A stretch of 12,087 nt of DNA from Actinomycetes bacterium (GCA_023389745.1 JAEWED010000138.1:1-12087); one strand, 5' to 3'. Shown: positions 1 to 8,638, counted from the stretch's first letter. A program made the numbers and translations. The notes: generated by a model not told the origin, from the letters alone.

Positions 1-693
1 GTAGATGCGCTGCAGCATCGGGTTCTTCTCGCTGCCGCGGAAGTACGCGCCGCCGTGACGGGTCAGCTTGAAGTGACCGAGTCGGCCCGTCGAGGGCACG
101 TGCGGACCGCGGCACATGTCCACGAACTCGGGGGTGTTGCGGTAGAAGCTGATCACTCCCCCGCCGCTGGCCTCGCCGTCGGCGTCCTCACCGGCTGCAG
201 CAAGATCCATGAAGATCTGCTTGTACGGATGGTCCGCCATCAGCACCTTCGCCTCGTCGAGGGGCAGCTCGAAGCGCTCGAAGGTCTGGTCGGCGGCGAT
301 GATCTCGCGCATCTTGGCGTCGATGCGCTCGAGATCCTCGTCGGTGAACGTGGCACCGCCGGGCAGCTCGAAGTCGTAGTAGAAGCCGTCCTCGATCGGC
401 GGGCCGCCGGCGAAGGTGGCGCCGGGCCACAGCTCGAGCACCGCCTGAGCGAGCACGTGGGCGGTCGAGTGCCGGATGTGCTCGAGCGAGTCGGGGTCGC
501 GGTCGGTGAGGATCCGCACCGAGGCGCCGTCGTGCAGCGGCGCGGCCAGGTCGACGACCTCTCCGTCCTCCTCGATGGCCAGTGCGGCCTTCGCGAGCCC
601 CGGTCCGATCGCCGTCGCCAGGTCGAGCCCCGTGGCACCCTCGGGCAGGGTCCTGGTCGATCCGTCGGGCAGCGTGATGGAGAGCTCGGACAT
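1..693 (-). CDS. thrS: Threonyl-tRNA synthetase, N-terminal part (gene runs off the left edge)
   Basis: Class II aminoacyl-tRNA synthetase that charges tRNA-Thr in the cytosol. The first 231 codons are present; the catalytic core and anticodon-binding domain lie beyond base 1. Residues 1-62 form a TGS domain (starts MSELSITLPDGS). Residues about 70-225 form the editing module that hydrolyses Ser-tRNA-Thr: HSTAH gives H75 and H79, followed by GPPIEDGFYYDFELP and VDMCRGPHVP with C194 and H198. These match the HxxxH and CxxxH editing-site residues of bacterial ThrRS, so editing looks intact. The ATG at 693 is chosen because the TGS domain begins right there and a TANNNT box sits 6 nt upstream. 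The gene is transcribed divergently from the SNF2 helicase. Identification is firm; only the length is unknown. Confidence 0.97.
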   Translation of the reverse strand, partial: MSELSITLPDGSTRTLPEGATGLDLATAIGPGLAKAALAIEEDGEVVDLAAPLHDGASVRILTDRDPDSLEHIRHSTAHVLAQAVLELWPGATFAGGPPIEDGFYYDFELPGGATFTDEDLERIDAKMREIIAADQTFERFELPLDEAKVLMADHPYKQIFMDLAAAGEDADGEASGGGVISFYRNTPEFVDMCRGPHVPSTGRLGHFKLTRHGGAYFRGSEKNPMLQRIY

Positions 694-699
694 GGCTCC

Positions 700-705
700 A
701 CGCTA
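700..705 (-). promoter_or_regulatory. Putative -10 box (TAGCGT) of thrS, leaderless spacing
   Basis: Read on the minus strand, TAGCGT is followed by 6 nt (GGAGCC) and then the thrS ATG. This places the predicted transcription start at or next to the start codon. The GGAG in the spacer is only 2 nt from the ATG, too close for a normal Shine-Dalgarno site. No convincing -35 element is seen. A perfect 12-nt palindrome, GCGGCGCGCCGC (706-717), abuts the box and could be an operator, but it is pure G+C and may be compositional. Confidence 0.5.
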
Positions 706-812
706 GCGGCGCGCCGCGGACGCCCCTGCACCAGGTTTCCCGGCCTCGCCCGTGCCGGCCGGGGCCGCTGGCGGGGTTCGGCTCCCCGGAACTGCTGTCA
801 CACCCGACCTCG

Positions 813-818
813 TAGGCT
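813..818 (+). promoter_or_regulatory. Putative -10 box (TAGGCT) of the SNF2 helicase gene
   Basis: TAGGCT lies 8 nt before the ATG at 827, a spacing that fits leaderless or nearly leaderless transcription. No purine-rich Shine-Dalgarno stretch occurs between the box and the ATG (the spacer ends in CCCC). This supports starting the helicase at 827 rather than at the in-frame GTG at 752, which would place the box inside the gene. No clear -35 element is seen. Confidence 0.45.
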
Positions 819-826
819 CGTGCCCC

Positions 827-3579
<2,753 letters not shown>

Positions 3580-3580
<1 letters not shown>

Positions 3581-4800
3581 TGGCCCGCAGCGACTTCGGC
3601 GTGACGTGGTGGGGACGGGCCTGGGTCGCCGCGCTCGAGAACGCCGGCTCGGGCTACGACAGCCGCCTGCCCAGGGGCCGCACGTACGCACGCAAGGGCG
3701 CGGTGCTCGACCTCGAGGTCCTGCCCGGGCACATCTCGGCACGAGTCGTGGGCACCACCGGCGAGCTCTACCGGGTCGACATCGCGGTGAGGAAGCTCGC
3801 CCCGGACGAGTGGGAGCAGGTGGCAGAGGCGGTCGCGTCCAGGGCGGCCCACCTGGCGGCGCTGCTCGACGGCGAGCTGCACCCCGGCATCGTCGACGAC
3901 GCCGAGGCGGTCGAGGTGCGCATCCTGCCGACGGCCTCGGACCTGCGTCCGGACTGCAGCTGCCCGGACTGGGCCGAGCCCTGCAAGCACGCGGCCGCAG
4001 TCTGCTACATCGTCGCCGCCGAGCTCGACCGCGACCCCTTCACGCTGTTCCTGGCACGGGGGATCGAACGTGAGGAGCTCATCTCGCTCGTGCGCTCTCG
4101 AAGGGCAGCGTCGAGCGGAGCCGCCGTGCAGGACGCCGAGCAGGACGTTCCCGAGGGTGTGCTCGCCACCGACGCGTGGCTCGGCCATCGGCTCGACGAA
4201 CCGCTGCCCGAGCTGCCCGACGAGCTGCTGGCGGCGCGCAGCGGCACGCTCGCACGCGGCCCCGGTCACCGTGCCGCGTGGGACGTCGACCTGCCGCCGA
4301 ACCAGGGCATCGACCCACGGCGCATCGACGAGCTCGCCGAGGACGCCGTGCTGAGGGCCTGGGCGATGATCGTCGACGGCGCGACGTCCGGGCTGCTCGT
4401 GGCGCCACGGGCGGATCTCGCCCGGCGGGCTGCCGGCGCGGTGTCACGCGCCGAGCTGTCCGACCTTGCCGACCTGGCGGGCATCACCGCTGCCCGCCTG
4501 CAGACATGGGCCGAGGCATGGTCGGTCGCGGGCAGCGCCGGTGTCGCAGCGGTCGCGGACGCCGACGGGTGGTCGACCAACCAGGAGGTGCTGGCACACG
4601 GCCGGGACCTGCTCGTCGAGCTCGGCGTGCCCCGACGGTCGATCGCACTCAACTACGACAGCCTGCGCATGGCCGACAACGTCTGGCTGGTCGTCGGACA
4701 GGACGGCCGATGGTTCCGGCTGCACGGGTCGGGCAAGCACCAGGACCTGCGCCTGGTGCAGCCGCCGTCGGACGATGTCCGCGACCTGCTCGACCTCTGA
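3580..4800 (+). CDS. SWIM zinc-finger domain protein paired with the SNF2 helicase
   Basis: A 406-residue protein whose only recognisable domain is a SWIM zinc finger: CSCPDWAEPCKH gives C126, C128, C135 and H137, the CxCxnCxH pattern. SWIM fingers bind zinc and are thought to mediate DNA or protein contacts. The N-terminus (FGVTWWGRAWVAALE, with YDSRLPRGRTYARKG after it) is typical of bacterial SWIM proteins encoded beside SNF2 helicases. Residues 150-406 are acidic and Ala-rich with no motif I can name. No signal peptide or membrane segment is visible, so it is probably cytosolic. The ATG shares one base with the helicase stop (TGATG), implying coupled translation and a joint function, perhaps as a DNA-targeting or regulatory subunit. 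That last step is inference from gene order only. Confidence 0.88.
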
Positions 4801-4836
4801 GCACGGCCCAGGACTGACTGCTGCGTGGTTGGTCGA

Positions 4837-4860
4837 GAGCTCCTCGTCGACGAGCGGCTC
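4837..4860. terminator. Weak stem-loop in the convergent gap after the SWIM gene
   Basis: The 135-nt gap 4801-4935 separates the convergent SWIM and VapC genes and holds no gene. Its clearest element is the perfect palindrome CTCGTCGACGAG (4843-4854), flanked by GAGC and GCTC with a 2-nt mismatch on each side. It could fold as a bidirectional stem-loop. There is no T-tract, and CTCGTCGACGAG is also a common by-product of GC-rich codon use, so terminator function is weakly supported. Confidence 0.25.
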
Positions 4861-4915
4861 ACGCGCTGCTGCGGGGTCCCAGAGCACCCGTTGCGCTCGA
4901 CCCGTGTTCACGCGC

Positions 4916-4929
4916 CCCGGAGAGCCGGG
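4916..4929 (-). terminator. Small hairpin just after the VapC stop codon
   Basis: CCCGG and CCGGG pair around a 4-nt AGAG loop, 6 nt past the VapC stop codon. It is short, with a 5-bp stem and no U-tract, so it may mark the 3' end of the toxin-antitoxin transcript or be incidental. Confidence 0.22.
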
Positions 4930-4935
4930 ACCGGG

Positions 4936-5349
4936 TCACACCACGACGACGTCGACCAGATCATCGAGGCCTTCGAAGTCCGCGCCGTTGCGGGTGTAGA
5001 GCGGCAGGCTCGCGGCACAAGCGGTCGCTGCGATGAGCAGGTCCACTGCTCGGGAACCGCGGGCCTTGCGGCCGGAAGCGGTGACCGCGGCGTAGATGCG
5101 CCCGTAGGCGCGGGCAGCTTCGCCGTCGAACGGGAGCGGGTCGAACGCGGCCTCGGCTCGCTGCAGCCGGTCCTGTCGACGCCCTCGCTCATCGGCGTCG
5201 CTGGCCGCATGCGGACCCGCAGCGAGCTCCGCCATCGTCAGGGCGCTCACTGCGACCTCGATCGGCAGCTTCGAAGGGTCGAGCCGTTCAAGGTCGATCA
5301 CGACCGACGTGTCGAGCAACCCCCGCGGCGGGCGTTCGGGCTCAGCCAC
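4936..5349 (-). CDS. vapC: PIN-domain ribonuclease toxin (VapC family)
   Basis: Toxin of a type II toxin-antitoxin pair; VapC proteins are Mg-dependent RNases that cut tRNA or rRNA. With the GTG start at 5349 it has 137 residues, a normal size. The PIN acidic residues are all visible: D13 in LLDTSVVIDLE, E41 in TMAELAAG, D103 in AVDLLIAATA and D124 in RNGADFEGL, so the enzyme looks active. A TTG at 5373 could add 8 residues, but PIN domains usually start close to the first Asp. The GTG also sits in the antitoxin's 3' end (GTGGCTGA), giving the 8-nt overlap expected for coupled translation. The gene is convergent with the SWIM gene. The cellular target cannot be read from sequence. Confidence 0.9.
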   Translation of the reverse strand: MAEPERPPRGLLDTSVVIDLERLDPSKLPIEVAVSALTMAELAAGPHAASDADERGRRQDRLQRAEAAFDPLPFDGEAARAYGRIYAAVTASGRKARGSRAVDLLIAATACAASLPLYTRNGADFEGLDDLVDVVVV

Positions 5350-5596
5350 GCGGCTCGGCGTCCTGGACGGCAACCCGGTCGAGATCCGCTCGGAATCGGT
5401 CGAAGTCCACGCTCGGAGCGGAGCGGAACATCGCCACCGCGGCCTCCGCGGCGACGAAGCGACGGCGTCGCAGCGGGGTCAGCTCAGCGACCGGCACGCC
5501 GTTGCGAGTCACCACGAAGGCCTCGCCCTCGTCGAGCCGACGCATGATGTCGCCGCTCTCGTTCCGTAGCTCCCGTTGAGTGAGTTCTCGGGTCAC
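5342..5596 (-). CDS. Phd/YefM-type antitoxin of the VapC pair
   Basis: An 84-residue antitoxin that should neutralise the PIN toxin and repress its own operon. The N-terminal half (VTRELTQRELRNESGDIMRR, then LDEGEAFVVTRNGVPVAELTPL) is the classic Phd/YefM dimerisation and DNA-binding fold. The C-terminal half (SAPSVDFDRFRADLDRV) is the usual toxin-binding tail. The GTG at 5596 is chosen because the fold starts there and a TANNNT box and inverted repeat lie directly upstream; the frame stays open to 5647 but that extension (MQGASDCERSTPCYGG) is not family-like and would cover the operator. Function rests on family knowledge and on pairing with VapC; the type assignment is strong. Confidence 0.9.
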   Translation of the reverse strand: MTRELTQRELRNESGDIMRRLDEGEAFVVTRNGVPVAELTPLRRRRFVAAEAAVAMFRSAPSVDFDRFRADLDRVAVQDAEPRG

Positions 5597-5602
5597 CCGA
5601 CC

Positions 5603-5608
5603 ACCGTA
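5603..5608 (-). promoter_or_regulatory. Putative -10 box (TACGGT) of the toxin-antitoxin operon
   Basis: On the minus strand TACGGT lies 6 nt before the antitoxin GTG, a leaderless spacing. Its first three bases are the last three of the inverted repeat at 5606-5622, so a protein bound there would cover the promoter. Confidence 0.45.
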
Positions 5609-5622
5609 GCACGGCGTGCTAC
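5606..5622. promoter_or_regulatory. Perfect inverted-repeat operator of the toxin-antitoxin operon
   Basis: GTAGCACG and CGTGCTAC form a perfect 8-bp inverted repeat around a single G, 9 nt upstream of the antitoxin start. It is AT-richer than its surroundings and overlaps the candidate -10 box. Phd/YefM antitoxins, alone or with toxin, bind palindromes in exactly this position and autorepress. Binding is inferred from position and symmetry. Confidence 0.7.
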
Positions 5623-5663
5623 GCTCGCAGTCGGACGCTCCCTGCACGTCGGCACGGAGACGC

Positions 5664-5675
5664 CCACGATCGTGG
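5664..5675. repeat. Perfect 12-bp palindrome in the gap upstream of the antitoxin
   Basis: CCACGATCGTGG is a perfect palindrome, extended by CGC on the left and CG on the right with one bulged C (5661-5677). It lies between the toxin-antitoxin operator and the acyltransferase terminator hairpin. It could be a second regulator site or a DNA-level structure. No function can be assigned. Confidence 0.3.
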
Positions 5676-5681
5676 CGAGCG

Positions 5682-5704
5682 GCGAGAGGTCGACCCCCTC
5701 TCGC
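5682..5704 (-). terminator. GC-rich stem-loop after the acyltransferase gene
   Basis: GCGAGAGG and CCTCTCGC form a perfect 8-bp stem around a 7-nt loop (TCGACCC), 32 nt past the acyltransferase stop codon and before the toxin-antitoxin operator. There is no U-tract, which is common in GC-rich actinobacteria. Position and stem strength make it the best terminator candidate in the window. Confidence 0.45.
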
Positions 5705-5712
5705 TCTGCTGC

Positions 5713-5745
5713 GGGACTCAGGCGGTGCTGGGGGACTCAGGCGGT
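5713..5745. repeat. Tandem duplication spanning the acyltransferase stop codon
   Basis: GGGACTCAGGCGGT occurs at 5713-5726 and again at 5732-5745, a 19-nt period. The right copy contains the last codons and TGA of the acyltransferase (minus strand); the left copy repeats the same end sequence just downstream. Because 19 is not a multiple of 3, the second TGA is out of frame with the gene. Confidence 0.85.
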
Positions 5746-6621
5746 CGAGAGCTCGAGGTCGAGCGGGCGGGACTTGATCGCGGCCGACGACGAGCGTCGC
5801 TCGACCCCGTCGGCCTCGAGCGACTCTGCGTCGACGAGGGCCTCGCCGGGGCCGGACGCCGCGGACACGACGAGGACGTCGTGGCCCGCTGCGGGAACGG
5901 GCTCGGCCGGCGGACGCTCCGGCAGACGCACGACCGTCGCACCGGAGGTCGTGGCGGCGGGCTTGGTCGCGTACTCGTCGACGTACTCCTGGCCCGTCAG
6001 GTTGCGGATCTCGAACATCACCTCGTCGGTGATCTGGCGCAGCACCAGCCGGTCGGTCGCGCGATCGCAGTACTTCTCGACCGAGATCGGCCGTCCGAAG
6101 CGGATGTGCACCCGACGGAACGGCTTCGGCGAGCGGGCATCGGGCGGTTGGACCAGATCGGTGCCGACGATGCCCACCGGGATGATCGGCGAGTTCGTAC
6201 GCAGCGCCAGGCGAGCGACACCGGTGTGCCCCTTGTGCAGCTTGCCGTCGCGTGCCCGGGTGCCCTCGGGGTAGATGCCGAACAGCTCGCCGGCCTCGAG
6301 GACCGACGCTGCGGCGTCGAGCGCCCGCGCCGAGGCATCCCCTCCGGCGCGGTCGATCGGGATCATGCCGATGGCCGGGAAGAGGTACTTGGTCTTCCAG
6401 TCGTCGAGGTACTCGGCCTTGCCGACGTACGTCATGCGACGGCCTGCGGTCAGCGGCACGAAGAACGAGTCGAGCACCGAGATGTGGTTCGGTGCCAGGA
6501 TCGCCCCGCCCGACGTGGGCACGTGCTCGATGCCCTCGGTCGTGACGTTCCAGAAGAAGCGGAAGGTCGGTGTCAGCACCAGACGGGCAGCGGTCTGCAG
6601 ACTGCCGGCCTCACGTCCCAT
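5737..6621 (-). CDS. PlsC-type 1-acylglycerol-3-phosphate O-acyltransferase family protein
   Basis: Membrane-associated glycerolipid acyltransferase, 294 residues from the ATG at 6621. Family members transfer a fatty acyl group to lysophosphatidic acid or related acceptors. The motifs are intact: NHISVLD gives the HxxxxD catalytic pair H46 and D51, PEGTR (118-122) binds the phosphate group, and IIPVG (146-150) is the fourth block. The catalytic domain ends near residue 200; the last 70 or so residues are Ala/Pro/Glu-rich, probably disordered, and not typical of the family. The ATG at 6621 is preferred because GGAAGGGG sits 9 nt upstream. An in-frame ATG at 6657 would add 12 residues and overlaps the predicted 5' leader. 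It has its own promoter, separate from the ligase gene upstream. Substrate is not determined. Confidence 0.9.
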   Translation of the reverse strand: MGREAGSLQTAARLVLTPTFRFFWNVTTEGIEHVPTSGGAILAPNHISVLDSFFVPLTAGRRMTYVGKAEYLDDWKTKYLFPAIGMIPIDRAGGDASARALDAAASVLEAGELFGIYPEGTRARDGKLHKGHTGVARLALRTNSPIIPVGIVGTDLVQPPDARSPKPFRRVHIRFGRPISVEKYCDRATDRLVLRQITDEVMFEIRNLTGQEYVDEYATKPAATTSGATVVRLPERPPAEPVPAAGHDVLVVSAASGPGEALVDAESLEADGVERRSSSAAIKSRPLDLELSTA

Positions 6622-6630
6622 ACAGCGCCA

Positions 6631-6638
6631 CCCCTTCC
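6631..6638 (-). promoter_or_regulatory. Shine-Dalgarno site deciding the acyltransferase start
   Basis: GGAAGGGG on the minus strand lies 9 nt before the ATG at 6621. It is one of the few purine-rich ribosome-binding stretches beside a start codon in this window, and it favours 6621 over the ATG at 6657. Confidence 0.5.
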
Positions 6639-6661
6639 CGGTCGGAGCACGACTCATCCGG

Positions 6662-6704
6662 TCACGTCACGACGTGATGCTAGCCCCTGACCATATGTCA
6701 GTAA
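6662..6704 (-). promoter_or_regulatory. Putative promoter of the acyltransferase gene with overlapping inverted repeat
   Basis: In the 154-nt gap 6622-6775, TTACTG (6704-6699) and TAGCAT (6682-6677) read as -35 and -10 hexamers with a 16-nt spacer. Just downstream, TCACGTC and GACGTGA form a 7-bp inverted repeat around AC (6662-6677), overlapping the expected transcription start, where a repressor would act. A looser TGAC/GTCA repeat (6688-6700) sits between the hexamers. This gap is locally AT-rich. The predicted leader of about 45 nt fits the Shine-Dalgarno at 6631-6638. Confidence 0.45.
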
Positions 6705-6775
6705 GCCTCGACACGGAGAATTCACACATGGTTCGCCGACCCGTGCCGACGGCGACGCACCGGCGCACCGTCTCC

Positions 6776-7894
6776 TTAGTCCAGCTCGACGCCCAGCAAC
6801 GCTGCCGCGTCGCTGACGCCGACACCGCGAGCGGCCGCGGCATCGATCGCCGCCACCGCTCCGGGGGTGTCCAGGTCCTCGTCGAGCGCCCGGCGCGCCT
6901 CGTCGAGGGCGCCGCTGCCCCGTCCGGCGGCCCGCCACGCCGACAGTCGCTCGGCGGCGGCCGGCATGAGCGTGTCGTTCCACTCCCAGCTGTGGCGGTA
7001 GTGGTGCGAGATGCACGCCAGGCGGATCGCACGCGGGTCCCAGTCCAGCGCGAGGTCCGAGACGAACACCAGGTTGCCGAGCGACTTCGACATCTTCTCG
7101 CCGTCCATGCGGACCATCGCCTGGTGCATCCAGTGGCGCACCAGCGGCTCGCCGGTCGCGGCCTCGGACTGCGCCGCCTCGCACTCGTGGTGCGGGTAGA
7201 TCAGGTCCGCCCCGCCGCCGTGGAGATCGATGGTCGTGCCGAGCTCGCGCAGGCACAACGCCGAGCACTCGATGTGCCAGCCGGGTCGCCCCGCTCCCCA
7301 CAGCGAGTCCCACGCCGGTTCGTCCGACAGGCTCGGCTGCCACAGCACGAAGTCGAGCGGGTCGCGCTTGTTCGGGTCGTCCGGGTTGCCGCCGCGCTCG
7401 GCGGCCAGGCGCAGCATCTCGTCGCGCGAGTAGTGGCTGATCTCCCCGAAGCGCTCGTACTTGCCGACCTCGAAGTAGACCGAGCCACCCTCGGCGTAGG
7501 CGTACCCGCGGTCGAGCACCATGCCGATGAAGCCGCGGATGTCGGCGATGGCCGAGGTGGCACGAGGCTCCGACCACGCCGGGATCATCCCGAGTCGCAC
7601 CATGTCCGCGTCGAAGCGGGCGAGCTCCGACGCGGCGAGGTCCAGGTAGTGCACGCCCAGCTCACGCGCCTTGGGCAGGATGCTGTCGTCGACGTCGGTG
7701 ATGTTGCGCACGCAGCGCGTCTCGTGACCGAGGTCGCGCAGCCGACGCTGCAGCACGTCGTAGGTCAGGTAGGTCGCCGCGTGGCCCAGGTGGGTGGAGT
7801 CGTACGGGGTGATCCCGCACGTGTACATCGAGACGATCTTGTCCGAGGGCTCGAACGGGACGACGGACTGTCGAGCGGTGTCGTAGAGGCGCAC
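6776..7894 (-). CDS. mshC: MshC-like cysteine ligase (mycothiol synthesis; CysRS-related)
   Basis: A 372-residue class I synthetase-fold enzyme. MshC activates cysteine with ATP and joins it to glucosaminyl-inositol, the third enzymatic step to mycothiol. The adenylation core is complete: CGITPYDSTHLGHA holds the HIGH motif (HLGH 35-38) and Cys26; GWHIECSAL gives C210 and YPHHE gives H235/H236, matching the zinc site; KMSKS is 267-271. CGITPYD, AERGGNPDDPNKRDPLD and GNLVFVS match MshC rather than standard CysRS. The C-terminus stops about 100 residues after KMSKS, so the tRNA anticodon-binding domain is absent. HHECEAAQSEAATG is closer to CysRS, so a non-canonical paralogue is possible. The GTG start at 7894 has TAGCCT 8 nt upstream. 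It lies next to an F420-reductase gene. Confidence 0.8.
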   Translation of the reverse strand: MRLYDTARQSVVPFEPSDKIVSMYTCGITPYDSTHLGHAATYLTYDVLQRRLRDLGHETRCVRNITDVDDSILPKARELGVHYLDLAASELARFDADMVRLGMIPAWSEPRATSAIADIRGFIGMVLDRGYAYAEGGSVYFEVGKYERFGEISHYSRDEMLRLAAERGGNPDDPNKRDPLDFVLWQPSLSDEPAWDSLWGAGRPGWHIECSALCLRELGTTIDLHGGGADLIYPHHECEAAQSEAATGEPLVRHWMHQAMVRMDGEKMSKSLGNLVFVSDLALDWDPRAIRLACISHHYRHSWEWNDTLMPAAAERLSAWRAAGRGSGALDEARRALDEDLDTPGAVAAIDAAAARGVGVSDAAALLGVELD

Positions 7895-7902
7895 GGCGAG
7901 GC

Positions 7903-7908
7903 AGGCTA
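7903..7908 (-). promoter_or_regulatory. Putative -10 box (TAGCCT) of the cysteine ligase gene
   Basis: TAGCCT on the minus strand lies 8 nt before the GTG at 7894, near-leaderless spacing. The spacer (GCCTCGCC) has no Shine-Dalgarno. It sits between the repeat cluster at 7933-7996 and the start codon, suggesting the ligase gene is not only read through from the reductase gene. Confidence 0.42.
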
Positions 7909-7932
7909 CCGGCGCCCGCCCACGGGCACCGA

Positions 7933-7996
7933 CTCAGGCCGGCAGGCCGCCCGTGCCTCAGGCCGGCAGGCCCCTACTGCCTCAGGCCGGCAGGCC
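7933..7996. repeat. Three tandem copies (24-bp period) of the F420-reductase gene end
   Basis: CTCAGGCCGGCAGGCC occurs exactly at 7933-7948, 7957-7972 and 7981-7996. The right copy codes, on the minus strand, for the terminal Gly-Leu-Pro-Ala and TGA of the reductase. The other two repeat that end downstream in the same frame, since 24 is a multiple of 3. Copies 2 and 3 share the extra word TGC before them. GGCC/GGCC in each copy can pair as a short hairpin. It fills most of the 87-nt gap before the ligase gene. Confidence 0.95.
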
Positions 7997-8638
7997 GGTG
8001 AACCGGATGGCGACGCGCGTCTTGTACTTCACGTTCACCTGCAGCAGCACCGCGGCGAACGCCTCGATCGGCGCGGCGTTGGACAGCTCACCGGCATCGA
8101 CCGCACGGAGGTCCGGGATCTTCGACACGATGTCGATCGTCGTCGCGGTCGCCGAGGGGTGGTCGGAGCACACCAGCACGTCGGACTCGACGGGGTGTGC
8201 GATGTCGCCCAGCTCCTTCGCCGGCACGTGGTGCATCGTGGCCGCCACCAGCGAACGCGGGATCGCGGCCTGCACCGACGCGGCGACCGAACCACGCGGC
8301 GGCACCAGCGGCTGGAACTCGTGGCCGACCTTCGCGAGCGCGTTCGCCATCGAGATGACCACCTTGCCCTTCAGCTCCCGCTCGCACTCCTTGGCGGTCG
8401 CAGCGGCAGCGTCCCACGGCGTCGCGATGAACACGACCTCGGCCGAGGCGGCCTCGTGGTTGTCGCCCGCCTCGAGCGAGAGCTCGCGGTCGGACCACTT
8501 CGCCGCGATCTTGTCGCGGACCTCGAGAGCCCGGTACTTCGACCGGGATCCCAGCACCACATCGAACCCTGACGCGGCCAACCGAGTGGCGAGACCACTT
8601 CCGGCCGGTCCTGTTGCTCCGAGTACGCCGATCTGCAT
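7982..8638 (-). CDS. npdG: F420-dependent NADP reductase (NADPH:F420 oxidoreductase)
   Basis: A 218-residue cytosolic enzyme that moves hydride between coenzyme F420 and NADP. The N-terminal Rossmann fold is clear: MQIGVLGATGPAGSG carries GxxGxxG (G7, G10, G13), and LGSRSKYRA (S31, R32, S33) is where the family recognises the NADP 2'-phosphate. EVVFIATPWDAA and KVVISMANAL follow the family's second Rossmann half, and the C-terminus AAVLLQVNVKYKTRVAIRFT completes the F420 site region. The ATG at 8638 is preferred because family members start with this MxIGVLGATGPAG sequence; a TTG at 8674 would add 12 unrelated residues. It is 63 nt downstream of the deacetylase gene on the same strand, so read-through is possible. 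Its 3' end is triplicated in tandem (see the repeat at 7933-7996). Confidence 0.92.
   Translation of the reverse strand: MQIGVLGATGPAGSGLATRLAASGFDVVLGSRSKYRALEVRDKIAAKWSDRELSLEAGDNHEAASAEVVFIATPWDAAAATAKECERELKGKVVISMANALAKVGHEFQPLVPPRGSVAASVQAAIPRSLVAATMHHVPAKELGDIAHPVESDVLVCSDHPSATATTIDIVSKIPDLRAVDAGELSNAAPIEAFAAVLLQVNVKYKTRVAIRFTGLPA

Noticed and set aside
694..826. T-box riboswitch before thrS
   Set aside because: The -10 box lies only 6 nt from the thrS start, leaving no leader, and no T-box-like sequence is seen in the gap.
752..826. GTG start at 752 for the helicase gene
   Set aside because: It adds 25 Gly/Pro-rich residues and puts the TAGGCT box inside the gene. The ATG at 827 has the leaderless spacing seen for other genes here.
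4801..4935. A small gene in the gap between the SWIM and VapC genes
   Set aside because: Only frame shadows run through it. No start with a plausible upstream signal and no recognisable product was found.
5597..5647. Longer antitoxin starting at 5647
   Set aside because: The extra 17 residues are not family-like and would place the operator and -10 box inside the gene.
7933..7996. CRISPR array
   Set aside because: Three 16-bp units with 8-nt spacers and overlap with a gene end do not fit repeat or spacer lengths, and no cas gene is present.
6275..8572. 765-codon open frame on the plus strand across the acyltransferase, ligase and reductase genes
   Set aside because: It covers three clear minus-strand genes with intact catalytic motifs. 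Its SGRQA repeats are just the 24-bp DNA repeat read on the wrong strand.
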